From: Leadbetterella sp964563435
Lineage (GTDB): Bacteria; Bacteroidota; Bacteroidia; Cytophagales; Spirosomataceae
Assembly (NCBI GenBank): GCA_964563435.1
Contig: CAZLXI010000008.1
Span: forward strand, 1 to 64,000
DNA: 64,000 nucleotides
Direction of reading: 5' to 3'
Part shown: positions 9,001-16,930 of the stretch, piece by piece
How positions within the stretch are numbered: position 1 is the stretch's first letter
How the letters are laid out: every line of letters starts with the position of its first letter
Made by a program: the position numbers and the translations under genes
Notes under the pieces: generated by a model
The model's database searches: none
What the model was told of the DNA's origin: nothing
Seen by the model: the letters and a program-made list of their open reading frames with translations, nothing else

Positions 9001-12000
9001 ACAATTCTTTGACACTCATTCCTAATATCGAGGCATATGCTTCCCAAAGCGCTTTTTCCTGGTTCATTCCGGCAAAGAAGTCCATGGGGGTGGGCGTGAG
9101 GTCTCCGTTGAAGACCAGCGTCATCGGATTTTCGAACATATCTATTGCATCGAAATTCACACGTATGCATTGAGCCGGAGGAACAGACTCGTAGTTTGCA
9201 TCCAGGGTCATAAAAATGTCGAAAATTGCAGCGCGGGTCAGTACTTCGGTTGTGTTGGTTTCGTACTTAATGCCAGGACCTTTAGCTGCGCAGGGAACAA
9301 TAGCCCCGACAATACTGTCTTTAATAGTATCGCGGATAGTACCTGCCACATCCACATCCCCGCGCGAGGTAATAGTCTTTTTGATTACAGGAAAAGACAG
9401 AATGCGATCGAACCTCGTTTTTGGGCGTGGAATATTCACCCGTAAGTTGATCTTACCTGTAATTTCAGTCATTCTTTCGTCAGCGTATCGACCTGTTGGA
9501 TAATCCACCTGCGAATAGTTGGTTTGGATGCGTTCAATGGCATCAAAGGCTTTTAAAAGAGGATGACGGTAACGCCCCAAATAGAATGAGATTGGCTGGA
9601 GGTAAGTATTGGAGTTAACCGGCAACAAGTGGTTAACCAGAACATCTTTCCATTTGTAGATGTTCTCGTAAGTAAAATTGGTCATTAGCAGCGGCACAAA
9701 AACACATTCTTCCACGGCCGAAAGCTCCTGGAAAACGGCATAGTGACGCAGTACTTCAAAGTACATCATGGTTAGCGCATGACAATGATTATGATTGGCG
9801 ACTGCTTCTGTTGCCACCGCATATTGTTGTCCTTCTCTTACAGTAGTTACCACAGAAGCATTTAACTGGCGGTAAGAATCTGCGTTCTGGGAAACCTGCT
9901 GCCGGAGTTGTTCGTTAAAAAACTGCGATATATTGCGGGAACTATCCTGCGAAGCGGAAGAGTTAGAGTTAGAATACCCCCCTGAAACTCCCAGAACCCC
10001 ACTGATCGGTCCCATTGATCCTCCCAAACCCAACCCTGCACTAATACCTGAGGTAGAGGCCGTACTCCTGCCATCGACCGATTCGGAAATCCCCCCGCCA
10101 ATCTGGTCGAGAATAGTGCGATCGTTTACCAGACTTGCCGACAGGCTCTCCGATTGTGATATGGTTTGCGACTCGGCCCCGGTAAGTGAATGGGACGAAT
10201 CAAAGATCACAATCTGTTTTTTTTGTCCCGGTGCTAAAGGCAGTGAATACAGCAGGTCCCCCAAAGAATATCCATCTGATTTAAAAACTGCTTTATAGTG
10301 TAGAATGTGTCCGGTCGCTACAGAAACGGCCTGGTAAAAAGTCAGATTCTGGTGGGCATCCGGAGCATCTTGCCAGCGGATGGGATTTTGCAAATTGACC
10401 ACTTTGTTACGCGGAATGGTTTGGGTGCCTCCCGTTAAGCGGAAGGATAGATTTTCTCCCTGCTGAATCTTTTCCAGCGTGTAATTGGAAACATCAGGGT
10501 CTGAAGTACGTACAATCGCTTTATAGGCATATTCCTTGAGTGTCCTGTTAGGGGTGGTCAGGTTTACACATGCACCCCCGATATCCTGGGTGTATTCGTC
10601 GGAATTCACAAGATCCTCCTGATCGGGCAATCGTTTTGCTTTTTTAGGCGAATGGCAATCACAGTCATCCTCTTTTTCTGCCTCTCCCTCCAATACCACT
10701 TCATCGTCAACAAGGAGGATGTAAAGGAAGTCATCTGAGACTGATTCGTTTGGTTTATCTTTACGTATGTCTATGGCCACGGGAGAATCAGGCATCAACG
10801 AAACCAGGGCCTGTGCCTCCAGATAATCGCCGTATGGATAGGGCAGGGTAAAATTACCACTGCTGTCCGTTTGTCCGGCAACAAGAATGCGCTGCACCGT
10901 ATCGCCTTCCTTTCTGCCTTGTACCAGTACCGTAATATTATTGAGTTTATACTTGTCTCCATGTTGCAGGACACGGCCACGAAGCTTTTTATTGGACTGT
11001 GTATTGCTTGAATGTATTCCCGGAATTGTATTCGCTTTTTTTAGCGGTACGCGAATCTGGATTTTCTCCCCGCCTCCTATTTCGTTATCACTCTGTGTGT
11101 ATTCTTGTTGCCAGAGCAGGTCTCCGTTTACGCCTTTTACGGCTACTTTTATTATCTGGTGGATAGGCTCCTTTATCTGAAACTTAAAATCAATGGCTTT
11201 ATTTTCAATAAATTGCTCTTCAGTGTTCCAGCTGTGATACAGTGTTTTTGCGTTTTGCCCATTATTGTATTCTAGAGATAATTCGTATACATCCAGGGTG
11301 GAGGCTGGTAGATTGGATTCTTTGGTTACGATAGTGAGGTCGCCGACTATTTCTGTTGTTTTGCCTGATATTTTACTTAAATGTATGGGAAAATCGAACA
11401 GTGAGTTTCCCTGTTTTTTGATCGTGGTTATAAAACGTTTTACTTTCTCCACGTTCTCCGGTATTTCATTTTGGTTTGAGTCATATCGGGGGAAAAGTGC
11501 GTATAATCCCTGGGTTAGCTCATCCGCAGATTCACTGGGGAAAGTAAATACGGGCTCTTTTTTCTGGTAACTGAATCCAGAGGCAATGATGCGGAGAATA
11601 TCCTGGCAGTGATGTCCTATGTTGAGTTCGTCAACCAGTAATGAAAAGGCTTCTTTATTGATGAGAAAAACAAAATCATCGACCGAAAGAAAAGGCCCGG
11701 AATAGGAGCTCCTGGCAGAACCGGCAATTTCAACAGTGGAGGTTTGGATCTTATTAGTAAAGTACTTGTATAAGTCGAAAGCTTCAAATTCCTGCTTATC
11801 TAACTCTTCGCCCGTATCCGCATTATAAATAACCACAGGAATTTTGAAAGATATATCATCAATATCAATTTCTTTGTATTCGAACAGTTGGCGTTGGTAT
11901 AAGGAATAGAGGTTATCGTCGTCATTTTCTTCGATAAGGGTGCCTATTGTTCGGACGTCTACAAAATAACTTTTAGTGTTTGCGGCAATTTTCGAACGGA

Positions 12001-12169
12001 ATGACTGGTATCCTGTTTTCTCACGGAGCACAGTTACTTTGTTAACGTTTTTTTCCCTGGCATGCTTAAGGCTAAAGTATTTGAACTGGGGAATCTTAAA
12101 TACAACTTCAAGGTTAAGGTTGTCCGTTTCTCCCGTATTTAACCGTATCGACTTTTGTAATGTTGCCAT
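6086..12169 (-). CDS. Giant multidomain protein with C-terminal papain-like (C70-type) and DUF2272-like domains
   Basis: 2027 residues with no N-terminal signal or membrane segment. Residues 1-380 are unrecognised, mixed alpha/beta. A carboxypeptidase-regulatory-like beta domain lies at about 395-465 (LRGRVLQHGDKYKLNNITVL). A Cys/acid-rich linker follows (DCDCHSPKK, about 505). A conserved-looking core at about 620-1000 includes LGDLLYSLPLAPGQKKQIVI and a Gly/Ser-rich stretch (about 670-725). A second linker rich in Pro, Thr and Ser lies near 1345-1400. The papain-like domain has C1576 in PGSMLCWATA, H1677 in SPHARILTGI and N1700/N1701 in TFNNP, the pattern of AvrRpt2-type (peptidase C70) proteases. 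The last 200 residues resemble DUF2272 (SAWSAAFISYLVSNAG, then VPQLGDIVAR). It could be a secreted effector or toxin, or a large intracellular enzyme; the sequence does not decide. Confidence 0.75.
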   Translation of the reverse strand: MATLQKSIRLNTGETDNLNLEVVFKIPQFKYFSLKHAREKNVNKVTVLREKTGYQSFRSKIAANTKSYFVDVRTIGTLIEENDDDNLYSLYQRQLFEYKEIDIDDISFKIPVVIYNADTGEELDKQEFEAFDLYKYFTNKIQTSTVEIAGSARSSYSGPFLSVDDFVFLINKEAFSLLVDELNIGHHCQDILRIIASGFSYQKKEPVFTFPSESADELTQGLYALFPRYDSNQNEIPENVEKVKRFITTIKKQGNSLFDFPIHLSKISGKTTEIVGDLTIVTKESNLPASTLDVYELSLEYNNGQNAKTLYHSWNTEEQFIENKAIDFKFQIKEPIHQIIKVAVKGVNGDLLWQQEYTQSDNEIGGGEKIQIRVPLKKANTIPGIHSSNTQSNKKLRGRVLQHGDKYKLNNITVLVQGRKEGDTVQRILVAGQTDSSGNFTLPYPYGDYLEAQALVSLMPDSPVAIDIRKDKPNESVSDDFLYILLVDDEVVLEGEAEKEDDCDCHSPKKAKRLPDQEDLVNSDEYTQDIGGACVNLTTPNRTLKEYAYKAIVRTSDPDVSNYTLEKIQQGENLSFRLTGGTQTIPRNKVVNLQNPIRWQDAPDAHQNLTFYQAVSVATGHILHYKAVFKSDGYSLGDLLYSLPLAPGQKKQIVIFDSSHSLTGAESQTISQSESLSASLVNDRTILDQIGGGISESVDGRSTASTSGISAGLGLGGSMGPISGVLGVSGGYSNSNSSASQDSSRNISQFFNEQLRQQVSQNADSYRQLNASVVTTVREGQQYAVATEAVANHNHCHALTMMYFEVLRHYAVFQELSAVEECVFVPLLMTNFTYENIYKWKDVLVNHLLPVNSNTYLQPISFYLGRYRHPLLKAFDAIERIQTNYSQVDYPTGRYADERMTEITGKINLRVNIPRPKTRFDRILSFPVIKKTITSRGDVDVAGTIRDTIKDSIVGAIVPCAAKGPGIKYETNTTEVLTRAAIFDIFMTLDANYESVPPAQCIRVNFDAIDMFENPMTLVFNGDLTPTPMDFFAGMNQEKALWEAYASILGMSVKELFRYFNNNVVADWDRIFNDNIAPMILEKLLKTETGQDRLKLSPFTLDLAPQSKYRGGERLIEVKLRGTSSLRRSDVSNITITYNSPLAGSPRHEIFFNFVTFQAEGVRIDYATEFSNNTILQKSLQDDLRDNIPPIFTPLNAQEKRNPRKEDQYVAKQLIQHLNSNIEHYNRTLWFNLDTERRFMLMDGFSIQIYNEFGNPIGYRSLASVIKNQLITVTGNSLVFPVAEGYRVNKSYVVEMNSEQEAAVSVSEALFNHYKPLTPAPPYRVSLPNRGVFLEAVQGSCDACEKVKPNSSQDWDKFKTEEPTAIVPVVTPTPVVTDWKAVFKEFAQPIVSIQNVPATPAPGAGLAGLSDLMGKAGIFNDITGLTGNQQNAMQTYLSNQENVKALAEMAKGMAIQEHNTANSDNIMSSLNNARESGAITPERHSDLVSRHLENQIDGGDTRRSEAETAREVARPSLAAAAIEAAGSGRSVTAQRTDSDGNLESVEISSSTSEGENAGVNIRYDVPAMQQPGSMLCWATAATMMWNWKSSTSSPIRSVLREAGLNLNPADEFRYTAKFDANQGLFASEKEEFITAMQMIGEAPASYPLSQYILWLQTYGPLWVTTDSNSSTGAFSPHARILTGISGTDLNDTAHVMMTFNNPATGSQSTESFDQFLAAYEQMVTDNPGSLFIQIVHFRDAIPPSEGQATRRSWIAGVPSNMAAYKSRLVSGANGEYTHWHTGGSHTGDAWWETDADHHVTDRLTSYWTAAYDTDNQGDPTRQLTPANASSNIASQSAWSAAFISYLVSNAGITGNSVFSHSIRHVDFIAKAIRNKEEQVFGNPFWGYRIDEYVPQLGDIVARSSSVNYNNVVNRTTWRVKRAASHSDIVVEVHSDHIIVTGGNLELDGIQTTRSGTGWNNSIPARDQNNVSVGKRKIYLDSNGKIDPTKTWEIFNNDVSVNYENRVQFTGPQSEYFAIIKIRTNVNT

Positions 12170-12270
12170 TGCTTAAAAATTAAAATGTGAAAGATTTGAA
12201 ATTTTATATAAAAACCCACTGAGCATTCGTGGCTAAGTCATAAGAGTACTAAAAATAGCAGTATGACCGC

Positions 12271-12330
12271 TAACACAAAGTTCGGTCAGCAAATTATGCG
12301 GGGGTATACCCAAAACAGGTGATATTTGTC
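12271..12330 (-). promoter_or_regulatory. Shared 60-bp upstream element, copy B (giant protein gene)
   Basis: The second copy of the element at 6011-6070, lying 101 bp before the ATG of the giant gene. The GGTATACC core, the CGAACTTTG end and the AACAGGTGATATTT block are all kept. The rest of the 337-bp intergenic stretch 12170-12506 is AT-rich leader on the giant-gene side. On the other side it shows nothing I recognise beyond a short G-rich run near 12450-12470. Confidence 0.6.
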
Positions 12331-12506
12331 GGTGTCGTCTAAGGGGAGACAGGCTCTCTGCTTTTGTGTACCCGATACTTATTTTTGGGCAGATATGGCC
12401 GGGTTCTGATTTAGTATGAGGTAGTAAGAGGATGTAAACATCTGCATTTCAGGAGGGGGGAGCCTCGCGAAGAGTTTGTAAGGAAGAAGAATATACGGGC
12501 GGCAAT

Positions 12507-13436
12507 TCAACCCACCCGGTAACTCACAAAGGCCACTTTCCGGCTATCCTGACTCCATGACGGCACATTGATCGTACCCTGCCCTCCGAAAAATACGGGC
12601 GTGATATCCTTCACTTCCCGGGTTTCAAGGTTCATTAACCGGAGCTTCACCTGTTTTCCGAAAAGGTGGTTCTGTTTCTCATCGGTGGTGTAGGCAATAT
12701 ATACCAGCCACTTTCCATCAGGGGAAGGGTGCGGAAACCAATTGGAGTAAGTGTCAAAGGTCAGCTGTTCCGGGTTGCTTCCATCCGGGCCCATTCGCCA
12801 GATTTGCATATGCCGGGTTCGGTAGGAGTTGAAGTAGATATATTTCCCGTCGGGGGAATACTCAGGACCATCGTCGAGGCCTTCTGTATCGGTCAGTCGT
12901 GTTTCTTTTCCGCCGTTTATGCTTATGCTGTAGATGTCGAAGTTCCGGTTACGTTCGGCACAATATACCAATGTTTGTCCGTCCGGGCTCCAACCGTGCC
13001 AGAACGATGGCACTTCCGGGGTTATTCTTCGGGGCGTTCCACCCTTAATCGGTACCACATAGATGGCTGACTTGTAGGATTTTGAAGAAGTATCCCGGAT
13101 GTCGTTATGGCTGATGGCCAGCCATTGCCTGTCAGGTGAAATTCCGTGATCATTATTATTTTTATCGGCAAAACCGGTGTTTAACTGAGCCAGCTTGGTG
13201 GTGGAAAGATCCAGGGTATGGAGTTTCCCTTTGCTGTTTAATATAAGGTAACCTTCCGGATGCCAGTTGGGGGCTTCAAAATGTGTATTGATCCTGAAAA
13301 CGGTATCCAGTTCTCCTGTATAAATATCAACGGTATGAATAAAGCTGGTCGTGTCTTTTTTTGTCTGGGCCGGACAGCTGAAATAAAAACCCGTAATTAA
13401 CAGGATCTGAATGAATAAGCTCAGGTAAGATTTCAT
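12507..13436 (-). CDS. Exported TolB-like PD40 beta-propeller protein
   Basis: About 309 residues with six PD40/TolB-type blades, visible as repeated WxPDGK patterns: HGISPDRQWLAIS, WSPDGQTLVYC, YSPDGKYIYFNSYR, PSPDGKWLVYI and WSQDSRKVAFVSYR. The start at ATG 13436 gives a clean export signal (MKSYLSLFIQILLITGFYFS); an in-frame codon 57 bp upstream would bury it. A Cys follows in GFYFSCPAQ, so a lipoprotein is possible, though the lipobox is poor. TolB-type propellers act in the periplasm as binding scaffolds or, fused to peptidases, as substrate gates. This one stands alone, and its partner cannot be named. Confidence 0.8.
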   Translation of the reverse strand: MKSYLSLFIQILLITGFYFSCPAQTKKDTTSFIHTVDIYTGELDTVFRINTHFEAPNWHPEGYLILNSKGKLHTLDLSTTKLAQLNTGFADKNNNDHGISPDRQWLAISHNDIRDTSSKSYKSAIYVVPIKGGTPRRITPEVPSFWHGWSPDGQTLVYCAERNRNFDIYSISINGGKETRLTDTEGLDDGPEYSPDGKYIYFNSYRTRHMQIWRMGPDGSNPEQLTFDTYSNWFPHPSPDGKWLVYIAYTTDEKQNHLFGKQVKLRLMNLETREVKDITPVFFGGQGTINVPSWSQDSRKVAFVSYRVG

Positions 13437-13663
13437 GGGTATTAAGGTTGATAACCCGAAATTAATGATTTTAACGGATAAAACAAGGAACAATAGTTAT
13501 AGATTAGTGCGGTTTGGGTTTGAAATAAAAGTATATTCAGCAAAAAAGCTCCTTTAGCGTTTTTATGGCGATGAACATTTTTCCGCTGTCCCGGATTTGC
13601 CAAATCATGGTTGCTTGTAGCAATATTTACGGTTAACCTCGCCTGAAACTAACTCTTTACAGT

Positions 13664-14158
13664 CTATTTCTTTTTTGACAGATTTTTTTGTTGGAGTTTT
13701 TTCCCCAACACGAAAACAGTTACTAATCCGATAATAGTTGTTGTCCCAAATATTGCGGCGATAGTCTCATGACCAAACATTGCAAGAGCAGATGCAAGTC
13801 CCATTCCGACTAATCCTAAAATAAAGCCGAATATTTGACCGAGTCTGCTTTGTTTTAATTCTTCCCTGATTGCATGATTCTCCAATTGAATTCTGTGATC
13901 AGATTGCTTTTCTGCCATAGCTACAATTCTTTCAGCTCCGCTATTAATGGCTTCCCCATAACCTTTCAAAATTTCCGGGGGAGGTATCGGACCACTAAAA
14001 GAAGAAGATTTGTGTACTGAAACATCAAGTATTGCTTTTAATAGGGTCTGTTTATGTTCTTTCAGAATTTCGGAGTCTGAAATAATTGATTTGAATTCTT
14101 CAGGAAAAATTATGTCTTCATTGCCACCATCTTTTAACTTTTTGGGTTGGTTGCTCAT
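13664..14158 (-). CDS. DUF2335-type membrane protein
   Basis: About 164 residues. The middle reads SGPIPPPEILKGYGEAI and then MAEKQSDHRIQLEN, the signature of the DUF2335 family. Two hydrophobic segments (FGFILGLVGMGLASALAMF and AIFGTTTIIGLVTVFVLG) and a Lys-rich C-terminus follow. The family has no established biochemical role. The ATG at 14158 is chosen because the protein from there (MSNQPKKLKDGGNED) matches the soluble N-terminus expected, while the longer frame translates the neighbouring gene. It overlaps that gene by 41 bp, which suggests coupled translation. Confidence 0.75.
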   Translation of the reverse strand: MSNQPKKLKDGGNEDIIFPEEFKSIISDSEILKEHKQTLLKAILDVSVHKSSSFSGPIPPPEILKGYGEAINSGAERIVAMAEKQSDHRIQLENHAIREELKQSRLGQIFGFILGLVGMGLASALAMFGHETIAAIFGTTTIIGLVTVFVLGKKLQQKNLSKKK

Positions 14159-14444
14159 TGGATTCAATTCTTGTGGATTCTGATTCTTTTTCCAGCTCTT
14201 CGATAGCCTGTAGTATGTCCTGACCAACAACTCCCCAATCAGATAATATTGCTTTTGTATCAGCATCATTATCAGAAGATGAGAAGTCAAAATAATTACC
14301 GGCAATATTCATAACACTACCCACTCCAACTAAAAATGAAGGCATGGGAAACAGGAAATCGGTACTATATCTTTTCACTTTGTTCATTGCATTTAATTTT
14401 TCCGATTCGAAGCTATAACTTTTAAATCCGGAATTCAAACTCAT
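14118..14444 (-). CDS. Small hypothetical protein overlapping the DUF2335 gene
   Basis: Up to 108 residues, with possible starts at 14444 or at the internal ATG 14387 (MNKVKRYSTDFLFPMP). The sequence has a hydrophobic patch (PSFLVGVGSVMNIAGNYFDF), an acidic middle (SSSDNDADTKAILSDWGVVG) and a charged helical end (AIEELEKESES). I do not recognise a family. Its stop lies 41 bp inside the DUF2335 gene, on the same strand, so the two were probably kept together as a unit. Small overlapping two-gene units of this kind are sometimes defence or toxin-antitoxin pairs, but nothing here proves that. Confidence 0.6.
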   Translation of the reverse strand: MSLNSGFKSYSFESEKLNAMNKVKRYSTDFLFPMPSFLVGVGSVMNIAGNYFDFSSSDNDADTKAILSDWGVVGQDILQAIEELEKESESTRIESNEQPTQKVKRWWQ

Positions 14445-14533
14445 TGAGCTTTAAAACCTTTTTTTTTAATTACGATTCATAAATCACATACTGTAATCAC
14501 AAATGATCTATAGAAATACAAAATTTTGCGCCT

Positions 14534-15358
14534 TTAGAGGTGATACACCCGCACCGCATTCTCTCCGAAAATCCCGGCTTTCTCATTATCCGAAAGTTCT
14601 GAAAAATAGCTTTCCACAATATCCAGTTGTTCCTCATAGCCGGCGGCCACCAGGCACACCGGCCAGTCGGAGCCGTACAGCAGGCGATCGGTGCCGAAGG
14701 CGTTCAGCACCATGTCGAGGTAAATATAGAAATCTTCTTTTTTCCAGTGGCGGTAGTCGGCCTCGGTTACCAGTCCGGAGACCTTGCAGACCACATTGGG
14801 GTGGGTGGCCAGTTCCAGGATGTAATTGGCCCATTGAGTCACTTTTCCTTCCTTAATTAGGGGTTTGGCCATGTGGTCGAGCACGAAGCGGGTGTCGGGG
14901 CATGACCGAACAATATAGACAGCGTCTTTAAGCTGTTTGGGATAGATCAGGATATCGTACGTAAAGTCGTATCGTGCCAATTTACGGACGCCCTCCGTAA
15001 AGTACGGATTCTTCATAAAGCCCACCGGCTCGCCCTGTACAATGTGCCGGAAACCTTTTACTTTCGGCAGTCCGGCATATCTTTCCAGGTTTTCTTCCAA
15101 CTTTTCTGAGAAAAGATCGGTCCAGCCTACAACCCCTTTGATGAAGTCGTTTTGCAAGGCCACGTCATGAAAGTGCAGGGTTTCTTCTTCGGTCTGGTTC
15201 ACCTGTACAAAAACACAGCCGTCAAAAGCGTGGTAGTCCAGGATGGGCTTCAGGTCTTCGGGCTGAAAGCTCCGGCGGATAGCGGCCATGTCATCACTGA
15301 TCCAGGCAAAAGTTTCCGGATCATAGGTCCAGAAGTGCTGATGGGCATCTATTTTCAT
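14534..15358 (-). CDS. Amidohydrolase of the L-fuconolactonase-like family
   Basis: 274 residues, the full length of the COG3618 TIM-barrel hydrolases. The metal-binding HxH-type start is MKIDAHQHFW. Further conserved histidines are GFRHIVQGE and FVLDHMAKP, and the barrel closes with LLYGSDWPVC. Members hydrolyse lactones of sugars and related compounds. The real substrate is not readable. It lies downstream of the gamma-glutamyl-type operon on the same strand but is separated from it by a palindromic repeat, so membership in that operon is doubtful. If it does belong, it could act on a cyclic by-product such as a lactam or lactone. Confidence 0.85.
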   Translation of the reverse strand: MKIDAHQHFWTYDPETFAWISDDMAAIRRSFQPEDLKPILDYHAFDGCVFVQVNQTEEETLHFHDVALQNDFIKGVVGWTDLFSEKLEENLERYAGLPKVKGFRHIVQGEPVGFMKNPYFTEGVRKLARYDFTYDILIYPKQLKDAVYIVRSCPDTRFVLDHMAKPLIKEGKVTQWANYILELATHPNVVCKVSGLVTEADYRHWKKEDFYIYLDMVLNAFGTDRLLYGSDWPVCLVAAGYEEQLDIVESYFSELSDNEKAGIFGENAVRVYHL

Positions 15359-15413
15359 ACGTATAAAATTTTAGAATAAGACCATCTGATAAGGTTAGTT
15401 ATTTATGGCCAGA

Positions 15414-15555
15414 GAAGATGTTTAAAAAGTGACGGTTCGCCGCTGCGACAAAATGCAAGGCGTTGAGGAGGAGGCCGAAGGAGCATACTAAAAGTATGTG
15501 ACTGAGGCCGAATTCCGAAACAACGCAGCAGGTTGTGTGCTTTTTAAGCATCTTC
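15414..15555. repeat. MITE-like nested palindrome
   Basis: Terminal arms 15414-15429 and 15540-15555 are inverted and match at 15 of 16 positions (GAAGATGTTTAAAAAG). Inside are GCTGCG (15442-15447) with CGCAGC (15524-15529), a central CATACT/AGTATG hairpin (15484-15498), and the direct repeat GAGGCCGAA. The whole 142 bp can fold into one long cruciform. The right arm overlaps the stop codon of the aldehyde dehydrogenase gene. No protein is encoded, so movement would need a transposase in trans. Confidence 0.7.
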
Positions 15556-16918
15556 ATCCCCGGATATGATAGGCTTTGGGCTGCACAAAAGCCCTTATCC
15601 CCAAATGCGAAAGTGTAGCTCCGAGGCCGCTTTGCTTACGTCCCGACCAGGGGAGGCCGGCACTCACGCGGTCGCAGCAGTTCCAGTATACCGTACCGGT
15701 ATCCAGCTGCGCCAACAGCTTTTCGGCCCTTTCGTAGCTTTTGGAGTAAACGGCAGCCGTAAGCCCGTAAGGGGTATCCTGCATGAGTTCAAGGGCCTCT
15801 TCGTCAGAATCTACCTTTTGCAGGCCGATCACCGGGCCGAAAGATTCTTCTTTCATCAGGCTCATGGAATGGTTGGCATTGAGCACTACCGTAGGCTCAA
15901 AGAAATAGCCGGTTCCTTCTACAGGCCTTCCGCCTGCGGCTACGGTTCCGCCTTTGGCCCGGGCATCTTCTATCTGGTGAGTGAGAAAAGCCGCCTGCTC
16001 TTTCCGGGTCAGCGGGCCTATCTCCGTGCCCTCCGCCAGAGGGTCGCCAGTCTTCATTTTGCGGGCAGCTTCGATGAAGTGTTCCACAAAAACATCGTAG
16101 CTGTTTTTATGGATGTAAATACGCTCTACCGCACAGCAGCTCTGGCCGTTATTGTACATAGCTCCTTCCAGCGCTGCCTCGGCCACCTGCTTTATATCTT
16201 CGACGTCGTCCATGACATAGAGCGGGTCTTTTCCCCCCAGCTCCAGCTGTACATTGACCAGCTTTGAGGCCGTTTGGATAGCGATATGCTGCCCGGTTTT
16301 AAAGCTCCCGGTAAAGAAATACCCGTTAAGCGGAAGTTCAAGCAGGACCTGTCCGGCTTCGCCTTTTCCCGGCACTATTTCAAAGGCATCTTCCGGGACC
16401 CCGCTTTTATAAAGCAATCGCTGAATATTTAAGCCGGTCACCGTGGCGTATTCCGAGGGTTTATAGAGTACGCCGTTTCCGCCGATAAGGGCGGGGACAA
16501 AAACGTTTACGCCCACCAGGTAGGGATAATTCCACGCCGAAATATTAGCGATCACCCCTAAGGGCTCATACACGATTTTTTCACGGGTGGCATCCTCTTC
16601 GTTTATCCATTCATCAGCCAGGTATTTTTCACTGTTTTTGATAAAAAAGGTGATCCGGCTCCGGGCTCCGTTGATTTCGTTACGGGACTGCCACAGCGGT
16701 TTTCCCGTTTCGCGGGTAAGATCCAGAGCCAAACGATCTTTTTCTTCTTCCAGAAGTTCATTGAAACGCACAAAACACCCGATCCGGTCTTTTAAGGGTA
16801 CACCGGCCCATTTTTTCTGTCCGGCTTTTACCTTTTCCAGTTTCGTCATGATCGAAACCCGGGTATCTTCCTGTATTTCCTGTATAACGCTTTCGTCAAA
16901 CGGATTGATGATTTTCAT
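15554..16918 (-). CDS. Aldehyde dehydrogenase, probably for a gamma-glutamyl aldehyde
   Basis: 454 residues, NAD(P)-dependent ALDH superfamily. Visible are the coenzyme loop PLGVIANISAWNYP, the general base in LELGGKDP, the catalytic Cys261 in NNGQSCCAVER, and the C-terminal ESFGPVIGL and YGLTAAVYS motifs. It oxidises an aldehyde to an acid. The gene is 12 bp from the C26 hydrolase gene and follows an Fe-alcohol dehydrogenase, a glutamine-synthetase-like ligase and an ethanolamine-type permease. The natural reading is oxidation of gamma-glutamyl-aminoacetaldehyde to gamma-glutamylglycine; a PuuC-like step in putrescine use is the alternative. Confidence 0.88.
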   Translation of the reverse strand: MKIINPFDESVIQEIQEDTRVSIMTKLEKVKAGQKKWAGVPLKDRIGCFVRFNELLEEEKDRLALDLTRETGKPLWQSRNEINGARSRITFFIKNSEKYLADEWINEEDATREKIVYEPLGVIANISAWNYPYLVGVNVFVPALIGGNGVLYKPSEYATVTGLNIQRLLYKSGVPEDAFEIVPGKGEAGQVLLELPLNGYFFTGSFKTGQHIAIQTASKLVNVQLELGGKDPLYVMDDVEDIKQVAEAALEGAMYNNGQSCCAVERIYIHKNSYDVFVEHFIEAARKMKTGDPLAEGTEIGPLTRKEQAAFLTHQIEDARAKGGTVAAGGRPVEGTGYFFEPTVVLNANHSMSLMKEESFGPVIGLQKVDSDEEALELMQDTPYGLTAAVYSKSYERAEKLLAQLDTGTVYWNCCDRVSAGLPWSGRKQSGLGATLSHLGIRAFVQPKAYHIRG

Positions 16919-16930
16919 ATGTATAAAAAT

